From: Lampris incognitus
Taxonomy: Eukaryota > Chordata > Actinopteri > Lampriformes > Lampridae
Length of the DNA stretch: 64,000 bases
Assembly (NCBI RefSeq): GCF_029633865.1
Contig: NC_079216.1
Coordinates: 62,909,006-62,973,005 of the forward strand
Direction of reading: 5' to 3'
Shown here: piece by piece, positions 48,304-59,640 of the stretch
Layout of the letters: every line of letters starts with the position of its first letter
How positions within the stretch are numbered: the first letter of the stretch is position 1
Notes under the pieces: model-generated
Told to the model about the DNA's origin: nothing
What the model saw: the letters and a program-made list of their open reading frames with translations, nothing else
Database searches by the model: none
Position numbers and translations under genes: made by a program

Positions 48304-49501
48304 CACTACCGTTCAAAAGTTTGGGATCACCCAAACAATTTCGTGTTTTCCATGAAAAGTCACACTTATTCACCACCATATGTTGTGAAATGAATAGAAA
48401 ATAGAGTCAAGACATTGACAAGGTTAGAAATAATTATTTTTATTTGAAATAAGATTTTTTTTACATCAAACTTTGCTTTCGTTAAAGAATCCTCCATTTG
48501 CAGCAATTACAGCATTGCAGACCTTTGGCATTCTAGCTGTTAATTTGTTGAGGTAATCTGGAGAAATTGCACCCCACGCTTCCAGAAGCAGCTCCCACAA
48601 GTTGGATTGGTTGGATGGGCACTTCTTTGAGCAGATTGAGTTTCTGGAGCATCACATTTGTGGGGTCAATTAAACGCTCAAAATGGCCAGAAAAAGAGAA
48701 CTTTCATCTGAAACTCGACAGTCTATTCTTGTTCTTAGAAATGAAGGCTATTCCATGCGAGAAATTGCTAAGAAATTGAAGATTTCCTACACCGGTGTGT
48801 ACTACTCCCTTCAGAGGACAGCACAAACAGGCTCTAACAGGTACTATTTAATGAAGATGCCAGTTGGGGACCTGTGAGGCATCTGTTTCTCAAACTAGAG
48901 ACTCTAATGTACTTATCTTCTTGCTCAGTTGTGCAACGCGGCCTCCCACTTCTTTTTCTACTCTGGTTAGAGCCTGTTTGTGCTGTCCTCTGAAGGGAGT
49001 AGTACACACCGGTGTAGGAAATCTTCAATTTCTTAGCAATTTCTCGCATGGAATAGCCTTCATTTCTAAGAACAAGAATAGACTGTCGAGTTTCAGATGA
49101 AAGTTCTCTTTTTCTGGCCATTTTGAGAGTTTAATTGACCCCCTCAAATGTGATGCTCCAGAAACTCAATCTGCTCAAAGAAGTGCCCATCCAACCAATC
49201 CAACTTGTGGGAGCTGCTTCTGGATGCGTGGGGTGCAATTTCTCCAGATTACCTCAACAAATTAACAGCTAGAATGCCAAAGGTCTGCAATGCTGTAATT
49301 GCTGCAAATGGAGGATTCTTTGACGAAAGCAAAGTTTGATGTAAAAAAAATCTTATTTCAAATACAAATCATTATTTCTAACCTTGTCAATGTCTTGACT
49401 CTATTTTCTATTCATTTCACAACATATGGTGGTGAATAAGTGTGACTTTTCATGGAAAACACAAAATTGTTTGGGTGATCCCAAACTTTTGAACGGTAGT
49501 G
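48304..49501. mobile_element. Palindromic Tc1/mariner element
   Basis: A 535-bp left arm (48304-48838) and a 536-bp right arm (48966-49501) are near-perfect inverted copies around a 127-bp centre. The ends are CACTACCGTTCAAAAGTTTG and its complement, flanked by TA (48302-48303 and 49502-49503). Both arms encode the same Tc1 transposase start (MARKRELSSETRQSILVLRN, a helix-turn-helix domain): codons 1-53 on + from 48683, and codons 1-95 on - from 49121. The catalytic DDE domain and the normal 3' end are absent. The centre is a continuation of the right arm only. Confidence 0.93.
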
Positions 49502-49504
49502 TAT

Positions 49505-49625
49505 ATGCCTGTGATGGCCTGGCGGCCAGTCCAGCGCTTTTCCCCGCCTGTCGCCCAATGACTGCTGGGATAAGCCCCAGCATCCCGCGACTCCAACTGG
49601 GATAAGCGGCTTGGATAATGGATGT
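49505..49625 (+). mobile_element. SINE-A 3' tail fragment
   Basis: It matches the SINE-A body end (cgcccaatgactgctgggat, ataagcggcttggataatgg). It begins directly beside the Tc1 element. Confidence 0.75.
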
Positions 49626-49639
49626 ATATATAACTGTGT

Positions 49640-50560
49640 TAAAAGAAAGACTCAACGGCAGGGAAAGTGCTCAACAATTAAGGAGCAAAATAATCCAGTG
49701 AGTCAAGTAAATCCTTTATGAGACAGTACAAGCCTGTTATGGCTTGAAACAGGCTTGTACTGTCTCATAAAACATTTACTCGACTCACTGGATTAAAATT
49801 AGGTTTAACGCCCACATGAGTAGCTTCAGAAATGAACATGCAAGAAATGCAACGGCCTTAAGCCGCCACATTTGGTCATTGGAAGACAAGAATATCGGTT
49901 ACTCTATATCATGGCAAATCCTCACAAAGAGTAATGCATACTCAACTAGCGGTAAAAGATGTAACCTGTGCTTGGCAGAAAAGACCCGATATGTCCACCT
50001 TGAATAGTAGAAAGGAACTGGCCCCCGGCTGTAGACACCGAAAAAAATATAAAAAATTATCTCCTTTGTAATTACAAGTAAAATGTCATTATTATTCCCC
50101 ATTAGATGATACACGTGACATTTATTAGATGTTGTATTTTTTATATTTTAACTGCCTACCCTTCCAACTGTGCCCCAACACTACCCCACTATATGATTTA
50201 TAGAAATTACCCCATTCGACGTTACCTTATCTTCTAAATGTAGGCTATTTCAGCAGTGCCCTGGTCCTTTAAATGCTTTTTCAAAACAAGGCCCAGCCCC
50301 TTACCCCATTGGTTGTAATGTTTTCTACCCCACCATTGGTTGCTGTGCATCCTAACTACCTACCCCATTGGTTGTAATAGTTCAAATATTTTCTCCTCTG
50401 ATTGGCTGCTGTCCACCGAAATTAGGGGCGTGACGCTGGGCAACACCATGTTTTCTTGGTTGACTCACATTAGCAGCTGATGAGTGCACGATGCACGAAA
50501 CAAGCTTGTACTGCTATGTATTAAAAAAAAATGTTTTTCTTACATCTATAAGATATTCCG
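49640..50560 (+). mobile_element. Penelope-like element fragment
   Basis: The + frame at 49816-49995 reads FRNEHARNATALSRHIWSLE, ISWQILTKSNAYS and KRCNLCLAEKTRY, matching the GIY-YIG endonuclease end of Penelope-like elements. A long inverted repeat (about 49689-49796, arms near 48 bp) precedes it. Its 'gaaacaggcttgtactgtct' block recurs directly at about 50498-50520, as expected for Penelope terminal repeats. Reverse transcriptase is missing. Confidence 0.6.
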
Positions 50561-50616
50561 CTCCTCATTAGGTGAGCACTCTTATCAACACCATTGACGG
50601 TTTCCAGGAAAAAAAC

Positions 50617-50618
<2 letters not shown>

Positions 50619-50682
<64 letters not shown>

Positions 50683-50790
50683 ACCCGCTTATCCTGCTCT
50701 CAGGGTCGTGGGCATACAGGAGCCTATCCCAGCAGCCACTGGGCGGCAGGCGGGGAGACACCCTGGACAGGCCGCCAGGCCATCACAGGA
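50619..50790. repeat. TA microsatellite and SINE-A tail (-)
   Basis: A TA run of about 60 bp is followed at 50688-50790 by the reverse complement of the SINE-A tail (cgcttatcctgctctcaggg, ggcggggagacaccctggac). A second TA run lies at 51212-51278. 50791-51354 otherwise shows nothing I recognise. Confidence 0.8.
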
Positions 50791-51207
50791 GTTTTGCTCA
50801 GTTATTTGTTAATTTAAGCTCAATTGTTATGAGTTGAGTTTTGTTCACTTGATGTTAATTTAAGCTCGATTACTGGGAGTTGAGTTCGTTTTAGGTAGAT
50901 CTTATCAAACTTTTCTTTTATGCAACTCATGCAATTTTAGGACCATTCAATGAGCAGCAGGTTTGTACCCCCCCCCCCAAACTTATTAAACTTTGAAAAT
51001 CCAAAACGGTCAAAATGACCATCTTGGTTGTTCTAGTGTTAAGGGTAGACTAAGTTAATGTTTCCTTGTGGCTGGCTACTTGGGCTTCATGTCCTAAAAT
51101 CAGAGGAAGGGTTAAGTTATGGTCCTATTGGCTGTCTTTGATTTCATTTGCAGGCACATTGATGGCTGAACCGAGTGCCTGCAAACCACATGGCACTGTT
51201 TTAATGC

Positions 51208-51280
<73 letters not shown>

Positions 51281-53177
51281 AACAAGTAGATAATTATGAC
51301 TAATTATGTAATACAATAGGAGAAACAACAACCAAATATCTGGAGCAAATATCTGCAATTTGCGTCCTATTGGTTGTACTCCCGTTAGTTTTAATTCTGC
51401 TTTGACACTAAACAATTTTGGCCTCTTGAAATTGAGATCTTTGCATCATAAGTCCTTTATCATTAATGACTTTATTGTTTCTAATAATCCAGACTTTCTT
51501 ATGATTACTGAGACACGGATGTCCCCAGGGGACACTGTTCCCCTGATTGAGGCTAGCCCCCCCCCCCCCCCCCATTTGTATATGTTCATATTCCTAGGTC
51601 CTCTGGTAGGAATAGGGTAGAGAGAGAGAGAGACCTAGCTGTTTTTTTATAAGTTAGGTCTTAAGTACCATCCTGTTACTTTTGGTAATTTTATCTCATT
51701 TGAGGTTTTATGTTTTTTAATCACTGGCCCTCCCCTTTTACTCTGCATCTTAATTTATAGGCCCCCTAATTCAGTTAGTTTTATCTCTGAGTTTTCTGAC
51801 CCATCTACTGTCATGCCAAAATATAACAGGGTCCTTATTCTTGGTGATTTTAATAGTCATGTGTGTTGTCCTTCCCATTCCCTGACTTCACTTTTTTTTG
51901 TGGATCTTACAGACTCTTTTAACCTCCTTCATTCTGTTAAAGGGGCCACACATTCTGAAGGCCACATCTTAGACCTTGTACTCACATATAGTTTCTCTCT
52001 CGAATGTCTTAATCTGGTGGATATGCCTGTATCTGACCAGAAAGCTGTCATTTTAGAAGTTACACTACAGCTCACTATTCCTAGTCACTATCCTGAAACA
52101 CACTCTCGCATTCTCAAGGCTGGCTCTGCAGTTAAATTCTGTGATGTTTTTAATTCATCACCCTTTAATCCCTCTTTATCCCCCCTCAATCCAGATGCAC
52201 TGTTAAATCCATTCAATGATCAGTGCCTATCCATCCTCAACCACATTGCACCGTTTAAAACTAGGAAACAAAACTCAAATAACCTCCCCTGGCTGAATGA
52301 TCACACTCATGCCCTTAGAAGACTCTAGAAAATCAGAACGACAGTGGAAGGTCAACGAGTCCGAATTGGCACACAACACCCTTAAAAGCCAAATGTTAAT
52401 TTACCAGAAGGCAGTTAAGGATGCCAAATCAGTGTACTTCTCTGAACTAATATCAATAAATAATCACAACCCTAAAGTTCTCTTCAGGGTAATTGATTCT
52501 GTCCCTCCACCTCTTTTTGAACCTGATGTTGAGTTGTTCGAAAAATTTCTCATTCATTTTGTAAATAGGGTGGAGAACATCAAGTCCCAAATCCAGCCAG
52601 GTTCCTGCATTCGTTCCAGTCCCAATGTTATTTCTGCCTTTTACCCAGTTTCAACCAATTACAATTTCATTGTTAGAGAGTACAGTCTCCAATATGAACT
52701 CGTCTTCCTGCATCTTAGTCATCAGTCCCACTAAGCTGCTAAAGGAGGCATTTTTAACTATCAGCCCTGTTATTCTGCACATTCTTAATAATTCTGTGCC
52801 CTCTGGTTCTTTTCCAGACAGTTTTAAGCATTTATTTAAGCATGCCATTGTTCACCCATTGTTGAAGAAACCTAATTTAGATTTCCTGTCCCTAAGTATT
52901 TACAGACCAATCTCCAAATTGTCTTTGCTATCTAAGGTTCTGGAGAGAGTAATTTCTTCTCAGTTGATTTTTTTGTGAACAATAGGTGTTTTAAACGGTT
53001 TCCAGTCTGGTTTTAGAGCCCTTCATAGTACCGAGACAGCCCAAGTTAAGGTCACTAATGACCAACTGGTGACTGCAGAAAGAGGTTACTGCTTGATTTT
53101 AGTTCTTTTAGACTTAAGTGCTGCCTTCGACACAGTCGATCACAACATCCTCTTACATCGCTTAGTGAATTGGGTTT

Positions 53178-53978
53178 GATTTTGATTTCCTCTATTGATC
53201 CCCGAAGGAAAATTCTTGTCTGCATTTAACCCACCCTAGCTGTGTAGCTAGGAGCAGTGGGCAGCCACTGTGCAGCACATGGCGACCAACTCCAGTTCGT
53301 CTTGCCATGCCTTGGTCAAAGGCACAGACAGGAGTACTAACCCTAACATGCATGTCTTTTTTCTTTTTCTTTTTGATGGTCGGGGAAACCGAAGCACCCG
53401 GAGAAAATCCACTGCAGACATGGGGAGAACATGCAAACTCCACTCAGGGGATGACCCCAAGGTTGGACAACCCTGGGGTTTGAACCCCAGGAACTTCTTG
53501 CTGTGAGGCGACAGAGCTAAACACTGCGCCACCGTGCTGCATCAAGATCAAGGGCACTGCTTTTAGCTTATTACACTTTTCTTTTTTTTACATGATGATG
53601 CTGGTTGTGTGGCTTGGGTCCTGGACAGTTCCAGTGGCTTCTGGACACTGCTTGGCATTCTGCGCATCATATTCTTCATACATTTTATAAGTCTGTTATA
53701 ATTCTGTTTATCCTGTTTCAATGTTGTATTGTGTATATTGTGTAAACACAACATCCATTGCACGTTGTCCGTCTTGGGAGAGAGATCCCTCCTCTGTTGC
53801 TCACCCTGAGGTTTCTTCCTATTTTTTCTCCCTGTTAAAGGTTTTTTTTTTTTTTTTTTTAGGGAGTTGTTCCTTATCCAATGAGAGGGTCTAAGGACAG
53901 GATGTTGTGTTGCTGTCCCACTGAGGCAAATTTGTATTTGTGATATTGGGCTATACAAATAAAATTGACTTGACTTGA
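53178..53978 (-). mobile_element. SINE-like element and repeat D inserted in the LINE
   Basis: 53178-53542 is a reverse-strand element with a tRNA-like head at the right (ggcgacagagctaaacactg; B-box complement ggtttgaacccc) and a body differing from SINE-A in its left half (ctctattgatccccgaagga). 53585-53978 is a reverse-strand repeat D copy (gtgtaaacacaacatccatt, ttgtatttgtgatattgggc). Together they interrupt the reverse transcriptase of the LINE. Confidence 0.7.
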
Positions 53979-54593
53979 CTCTTGTCTCAACAAACAAAAC
54001 TTTTTCTGTTGTTCTGAGTAACTCTACTTCCTCAATGGCTCAGTTGAGTTATGGTATCCCTCAAGGCTAAGTTCTTGTCCCCCTTCTCTTTTTCACAACC
54101 GTATTGTATACATGCTGCCCCTTGGCCAGGTCATTCAAAATCATATGCATTATCATTTTTATGCTGATGACACTCGGTTTAACACGCCACTAAAACCCAC
54201 AGATCTCAGTGCCCTCGCAAATCATCAACTTGCCTCTGACATTAAATCCTGGATGTCTGAAAATGTTCTCAAATTCAGTGGTGACAAGTCTGAGGTCATT
54301 CTGTTTGGTCCCGAAAAATCCAGCCCTCTTGTTACTAATCTTGGTGGTCTGTCAGGTAGTCTTAAGCAGACTACTAGGAATCTTGGAGTAATATTAGCCA
54401 AGCGTTACCAGCGTCTAGCCTCTTATTTTCAAATCATCGCTCACAGCCATGTTTTCCTGCTAGGTGAACGCATGTATTTGTTTTGTGGAAAGAGGTTATT
54501 TTCTTGTGTATGAGTAAACGTTCCTTTTACGAAGCCAGAAGACTAATCGCTAGCTAGTTGCTAATCGCTAGCTAACATTCTGAATGCTTAACA

Positions 54594-54720
54594 TTGTAAC
54601 GTGCACGGATAAGTAGACACGTTAGCCCTTGGCTAACGGATCCGACCCTTTAGTCGACTGGTTAACGCTGTCGCCCGCGGTGCAGGAGATACGGGTTCGC
54701 GGCCAGGCTGCCCCCCGAAT
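54594..54720 (+). mobile_element. Diverged relative of the miniature LTR
   Basis: It shares 'gacacgttagcccttggcta', 'gacccttta' and a tRNA-like core with the repeat at 21511-21644, but at lower identity and with a different end. It may be a related solo LTR. Confidence 0.5.
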
Positions 54721-54741
54721 TCGCTACCATGTACTCTACCC

Positions 54742-55305
54742 CAGTGGTTCTCAACCTTTTTGGGGTCCTGGACCCCCTGCGTATTTTTGATCTACCCTGA
54801 GGACCCCTCCACCTGATCTTGGGGGAGGGGGGTTGCAATTTGACAGAAACAGTAGAAACTGCATTTTAAATTGCATTGTAGCATTTATTCACTCTTTGGG
54901 GCAAAAATAAGAGCTTTCAGTTGTAACTTAGATATAGTTAACAAAACAGAATTCTTATGCAGTAACTTTCAGATATATGTAACAAAACAGAATATGTATT
55001 CAGTAACTTTCAGATATATGTAACAACAGAATGTTTATGCAGTAACTTTTAACGATACAAACGGGAGCGAGATCTCTTATTAAAATACAATAAATTACAC
55101 TTGTGAAACAGATGTAATTAGAGATAAAAGTCCTGTTACCCTTTATAGTTTAGGTAGATAAAGGTCTCAGTCACATTTGAGTAAAATAATCCTATTTCTA
55201 TAAATGTCATAGGATCTTTTTTTAAAGATATTTTATTTTCACGGACCCCTTGCAATTACACCACGGACCACTAGGGGTCCGCGGACCCCCGGTTGAGAAA
55301 CACTG
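54742..55305. mobile_element. hAT-type MITE, family 2
   Basis: A 564-bp copy of the element at 40974-41621, with the same ends and a perfect 8-bp target duplication CTCTACCC (54734-54741 and 55306-55313). It has fewer internal 41-bp units than the other copy. Confidence 0.92.
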
Positions 55306-55313
55306 CTCTACCC

Positions 55314-57100
55314 CATCGTATATGGAGCTCTAAATTACTACACCTGACTAAATGGTGGAGAAGACTTAAGACAAGTGTTGCCAACGTCTATCCTTTCTTA
55401 TTTTCAAACCACCGCTCTCTGCCATGTTTTCCTGCTAGCTGATGGATGGGACGGCAGCTGAGTAGATAACATCATTCTCCTTGGACACTGAAGACGAGTT
55501 GGCCACCATCACCTACTTCTGTTCTTGGGTCACTTGAGTACCAGAGAACATATTTCTTTGATATCGAGCGCTATAATATATGTTTGTGGGTACCCAACTT
55601 TTGTTTTGTTTCAACTGTTTATCGGGAGTGTTTTCGCATGGATCGAGGCGTATCAAACCAAGGATAGACATTCCCTTCTCGGAGGTCTAACTGTTCATTG
55701 GTTTTGATCAAGACTGAAAGCAAAAACAAAGATATTGAACCAGAATTTGATTATTTTTATTTTCTTAATAGCTAAACTATCTCTATATTGTCATTCATTC
55801 ATGTTTGTTGTATTGTTATTCATTCTCTTTCATTTATGTCATAACTTACAAATTGAAGCAGAATGATTTATTTTATGTCTTGCGTTTACTTATAACAAAG
55901 GGTTCGCATTTATTTGAAAGAAGATGCGTTCCAGTTCATTAGTTAACTATTTGGACTTCGGTAGCATACTACTACCAGACCCTGGAATAAATTTCCTGCT
56001 ACAGTACAATTTAAATCTGGTCTCATCTGGATTGATTTCTATTTAAAGATGGGCAAATAGATAATTGGTTACATTATCACCTGCCAGAGGTCTTCCTTTT
56101 TTCTTTTATGGCATTGTTTTGTTTGCATACTAAAAATGCTTATACTTACCATACAGTTCAATAATTTTTTCTTGTTTCACTTTGAGTAATTTAATTTTCG
56201 TCTCTCCGACTCAGTCATTTTTAACCTGTTCGTTGGCACCAGTATATATATAGATATATATATAAATGTGTAACCATAGCAACGTGAATGCCGTGGCAAC
56301 TACTGCTGTGGTAGAACGTGTCAGCGTGGACGCGCATCGCCTGCACTGCGTAGCAGCGCCTAGTCGTACTTTTAGGTGGCGCAACAGGTGTAAATACTTA
56401 TCACAAGGCGGCTGGACGCAGCTAAACTCGGCGTAGGGCTGCTCCCCCCCCCCCCCAGGTCCATCTGGTGAAACCGACCCAGAGCTGCAACCTGAGCAAG
56501 CAACTCTTGACTCATTTGTGCTTCTTACATTTGAGCCAATCTTCCCTCCTGTTAAGTACAGTTCTCCTTTACCCTCCCCCCTAAACCCGCCAAACTCCAC
56601 CTATCCAGTCTGGGGTGGAAGAAAGCTGTCCGTCTGTCGTGTGCTTGAAAGGTATGCCTTGTTGCTAAGCCGGAGGTATTTTTAGCGAAATCTACCATTG
56701 CAGAACAGTATGCGCCGCGGCTTCTATTGGCCAGTTCCAGGGGTGGAGTTGGAGTAACTAGTGCTCCGCCATTTACGTCAAATAGCCGACGGAAAGCTCC
56801 ATTCGTCGATTGAGGATCGCCACACCAACTTTATCCGTCATTAAACGCGGCTAATGGGTTTTCATGTTACAAGAGGTGGGCGAGCCCTTATGGAGGAACT
56901 TCCCCTCTAAGTGTCATTATAGTCTGGGTGTCCACTTCCAGCCAACGGCCCTACTTTACACGACTATGGCGTTTTTACGTCCCCCTGAATTCGCGTGAAG
57001 TTGTGAGATGAGTCGAGCACCGGCAATCCAAAATGACATATTTCTTGTTTGTTTTTTAAGACATAGACAATAAGCGAAACACGCAGACGCCATCTCTCTC
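55314..57100. other. Intergenic DNA before the chaserr/chd2 promoter
   Basis: No coding frame is convincing. 55374-55440 is a diverged direct copy of 54404-54470 (gccatgttttcctgctag block). The X-box at 56270 and CG-rich sequence from about 56280 suggest regulatory content. A CT/CG alternating tract lies at 57092-57121. Confidence 0.45.
56270..56283 (+). promoter_or_regulatory. RFX-type X-box motif
   Basis: GTAACCATAGCAAC matches the X-box consensus (GTNRCC, short spacer, RGYAAC) exactly. A second half site (GGCAAC) follows about 15 bp later. It lies about 1.2 kb upstream of the CpG-rich exon. A single motif can occur by chance. Confidence 0.4.
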
Positions 57101-57419
57101 TCTCTCGCGCGCGCGCGCGCGCACACGTGTATATGTCACATGTACACGTTTAAAATGGTGCAGTGGTGTCACACGAAGATCCGTCACCGGCAAGGAAATC
57201 TGAAATTAAGACATTCTGCGGGAGTTGTGCAAAATCTCAAAGTACGCCGACTTTATAGCCTCTTTCGGTGGGTATCGGCTGAATGCGGAGGTGGTGGTGG
57301 GGGGGGGATGGTGAAAACGATCGCCTGTGCATTAGTGGTTTTTTTCCCTCCATTTTCTCCCCCCCCCGTACATTTTCAGTACTATGTTGCCTTTATTTTT
57401 AATAATATATTTATTTCCT

Positions 57420-57710
57420 GGTTTATGGCGCGGCAGAAGAGCGGACCGCTGCTGGAGGAGCGGAGGAGGAAGTGGATCTCTTACGTCGAGTAGAAGTGGG
57501 CAGAGCCTGTGAGGGATAACAAGCGCAGACAGCAGCCGAGCGGACGGCAGAAGACGACAGAGGGGGGCAGAGCGACCATGGCGGAGTCGGAGCGACGCGG
57601 CGGAACGAGAAAGAGAAGAGAAACGGCCAAAAAACGTCGAAAATCGCCCAAGTACACCACGCCGGCTCGGGCTACATGAAGCGGGACGGTGACACCCCCG
57701 GGGGGGAAAG
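57420..57710 (+). ncRNA. Candidate transcript, exon 1
   Basis: GC-rich, with two ATGGCG short frames. Start approximate, end fixed by the donor at 57711. Confidence 0.5.
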
Positions 57711-59129
57711 GTAAGGATCTTAAAAGTCGTTACTGTTCTCTTCTTTAAATGGGAGTCTGGCGTGTCGGGCAATATGGTGGAAAGAACGACAGCTAGACGC
57801 AGTGTTGTGAAAATGGCCACGATGTCTGCTTAAAGAATAAAGACCACGGTTTCCAGGCGGACTCGAGTGCTGAATTTCACTCCTTTTTCCTCGAGATTAA
57901 CGTTTCTCTGCCCCTGTTTTCCCAAAGAGTGCTAGTTTGTGGATGGAGAGGAGACCATTTGGAGACGGAATGTTCGAAGTTTTCTAACCTACGCATTTAT
58001 AATTTGCTTTGTCCTTGAAAGGGCAAATGCCCTTGCCCGCATTTTATTCAAAAGAAAACCTAAAACCAAATGTTGTGTGGTCTTGGTACGACGGGATGGG
58101 GCTGACTGAACTAATTCCAAGTACCTTATACTAGTATTTTGCACATTTTTGCTATATTCGATGTTCTGAGCTTTTCCAGCACATTTCAAACAAAAAAATA
58201 ATAAATAAAAGATCCAAATAATTTCCACATCAGGTAAAGCATAGGCCCAGGCTGACAAAGTGTGGCATATAACAAGAGGTTTATTAAATTTTAACAATGT
58301 AACAGTATTGAAAAATAAGGTTCTAGATTTTGCCAAATTGACAAAAAACTAAAAAAACCAATATTGACGATGAATCCCTTTTTATAGACATTGTATGCCA
58401 AAAGAGGACGATTTGTTTGGCACACAAAGGTTTCATATGTTAAATAAAGCACAAGTATTGTTCGAAATCCTAAATAGGGTGTTGGCTTTTAACCCTTTGA
58501 GATACTGAATAGAGAACTCCAAAAATCAATTACATTTTGTTTTTCCATTTAATATCAAAGAACAGAAAAGGTGCCAGGGAAGATTTTATGTTAGGAATCG
58601 CATCACTACATTTGAATTATGTTCAGTTGATGAAAATGAAAAATAGTACTAATAAAATAAATAAATAAAAAGCTTCTTAACACTGTTACCCAAGATCAGA
58701 TTGTTTATTTAGCTACAACATGATAAGGCAACCACCACAGCTATTTCAGACAAACAAACAAACAACAAACGTAACTTTTCTGGAAGATTATTATACAAAT
58801 TCCAGCTGTATTGTTGACCCTCCCAGTATTTCAGGCACATATATATACTCCAGCATCAAACAAAATGTCCTCTGCAGACCATCTCTAGTAAGATATTTCA
58901 GTTCTGATCCACGAATAGTTTAGCACACATTGTGTAATAATTAAGACATAAATAATTGCTCATTTATCATTTTTCCCAGAGGTCATGTTTCCCCTAGTCT
59001 CCTTTATACTTGTTAGCATTTGATTCAGAAATTAGAAACCTAATATTCTCCCAAAACCATGCACATTGTTAGGTTGTGATACTTGTATTTGTAAAAGAGG
59101 ATCATAACAATGCATTTTATAAATTTTAG

Positions 59130-59193
59130 GGGATTCCGCGATGTTGCACAAACTGGGTGAAAGAAGCAAAGGAATCATCTGACGTGAGAAATG
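59130..59193 (+). ncRNA. Candidate transcript, exon 2
   Basis: A 64-nt block with a 13-codon frame beginning MLHKLGERS. An alternative donor lies at 59184. Confidence 0.4.
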
Positions 59194-59342
59194 GTATGTT
59201 TGTGAACCAGTCAGGGCCGTATTTTATTTCCGAAGTCGTTATAGCACAATGACTTACTTTTACCGCCAAATAAGCATGACCAGTAGGGTGTGCTGTTAGC
59301 ACATTCCTTTATAAACCTGGTGTTTCCTTTTTCCGATCTCAG

Positions 59343-59403
59343 GTTTGACATTTTCCCACCATGAGCTGAGGGATTGGAGCAATTCGTATTGAAATGATTA
59401 CTC
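59343..59403 (+). ncRNA. Candidate transcript, exon 3
   Basis: A 61-nt block with the strongest splice sites of the set. Its only ATG near the start (CACCATGAGCTGA) is followed by a stop after two codons. Confidence 0.5.
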
Positions 59404-59582
59404 GTAAGTACAGTTTTTCAAATATGATTTAATATGCTTAAATTAATTCTTGTATATCTTAAAAGAGTATTTGGTTCCTACCATGTGCTCTGATTTGATG
59501 CTAATAGCAAACACTATGGTAAAACGTAACCACTGTTGGAGCGTCTTTTACGTAAAGGTGAGAAAAATTGATAACAATAGTT

Positions 59583-59640
59583 CCATCCATCCATTATCCA
59601 AATCGCTTATCCTGCTGTCAGGGTTGCGGGGATGCTGGAG
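59583..59640 (-). mobile_element. SINE-A tail fragment
   Basis: It matches the reverse complement of the SINE-A tail (ccattatccaaatcgcttat, gttgcggggatgctggag). Confidence 0.75.

Larger units (their letters stand above)
47640..54396 (+). mobile_element. L2-like LINE copy 2, split by insertions
   Basis: ORF1 remains at 47690-48130 show an SGNH-esterase-like domain (DILNTLPGLIRSLPSSTSQV, VVHVGTDD, then DRVHPNRLGSQML), as known in CR1/L2 ORF1. ORF2 resumes at 51355 with an endonuclease (NPDFLMITETRMSPGDTVP; ILGDFNSHV; a DLVLT-type region), then reverse transcriptase at about 52740-53170 and 53986-54396. Insertions at 48290-51350 (Tc1, SINE tails, Penelope-like piece, TA repeats) and 53178-53978 separate the parts. 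That ORF1 and ORF2 belong to one insertion is inferred from strand, order and fit. It is the same family as 10217-12692, with many stops. Confidence 0.7.

Noticed and set aside
57140-57493. 117-codon frame across the chaserr/chd2 promoter
   Set aside because: It runs through a G-run and C-run and lacks any family feature; at most short upstream frames in a leader.
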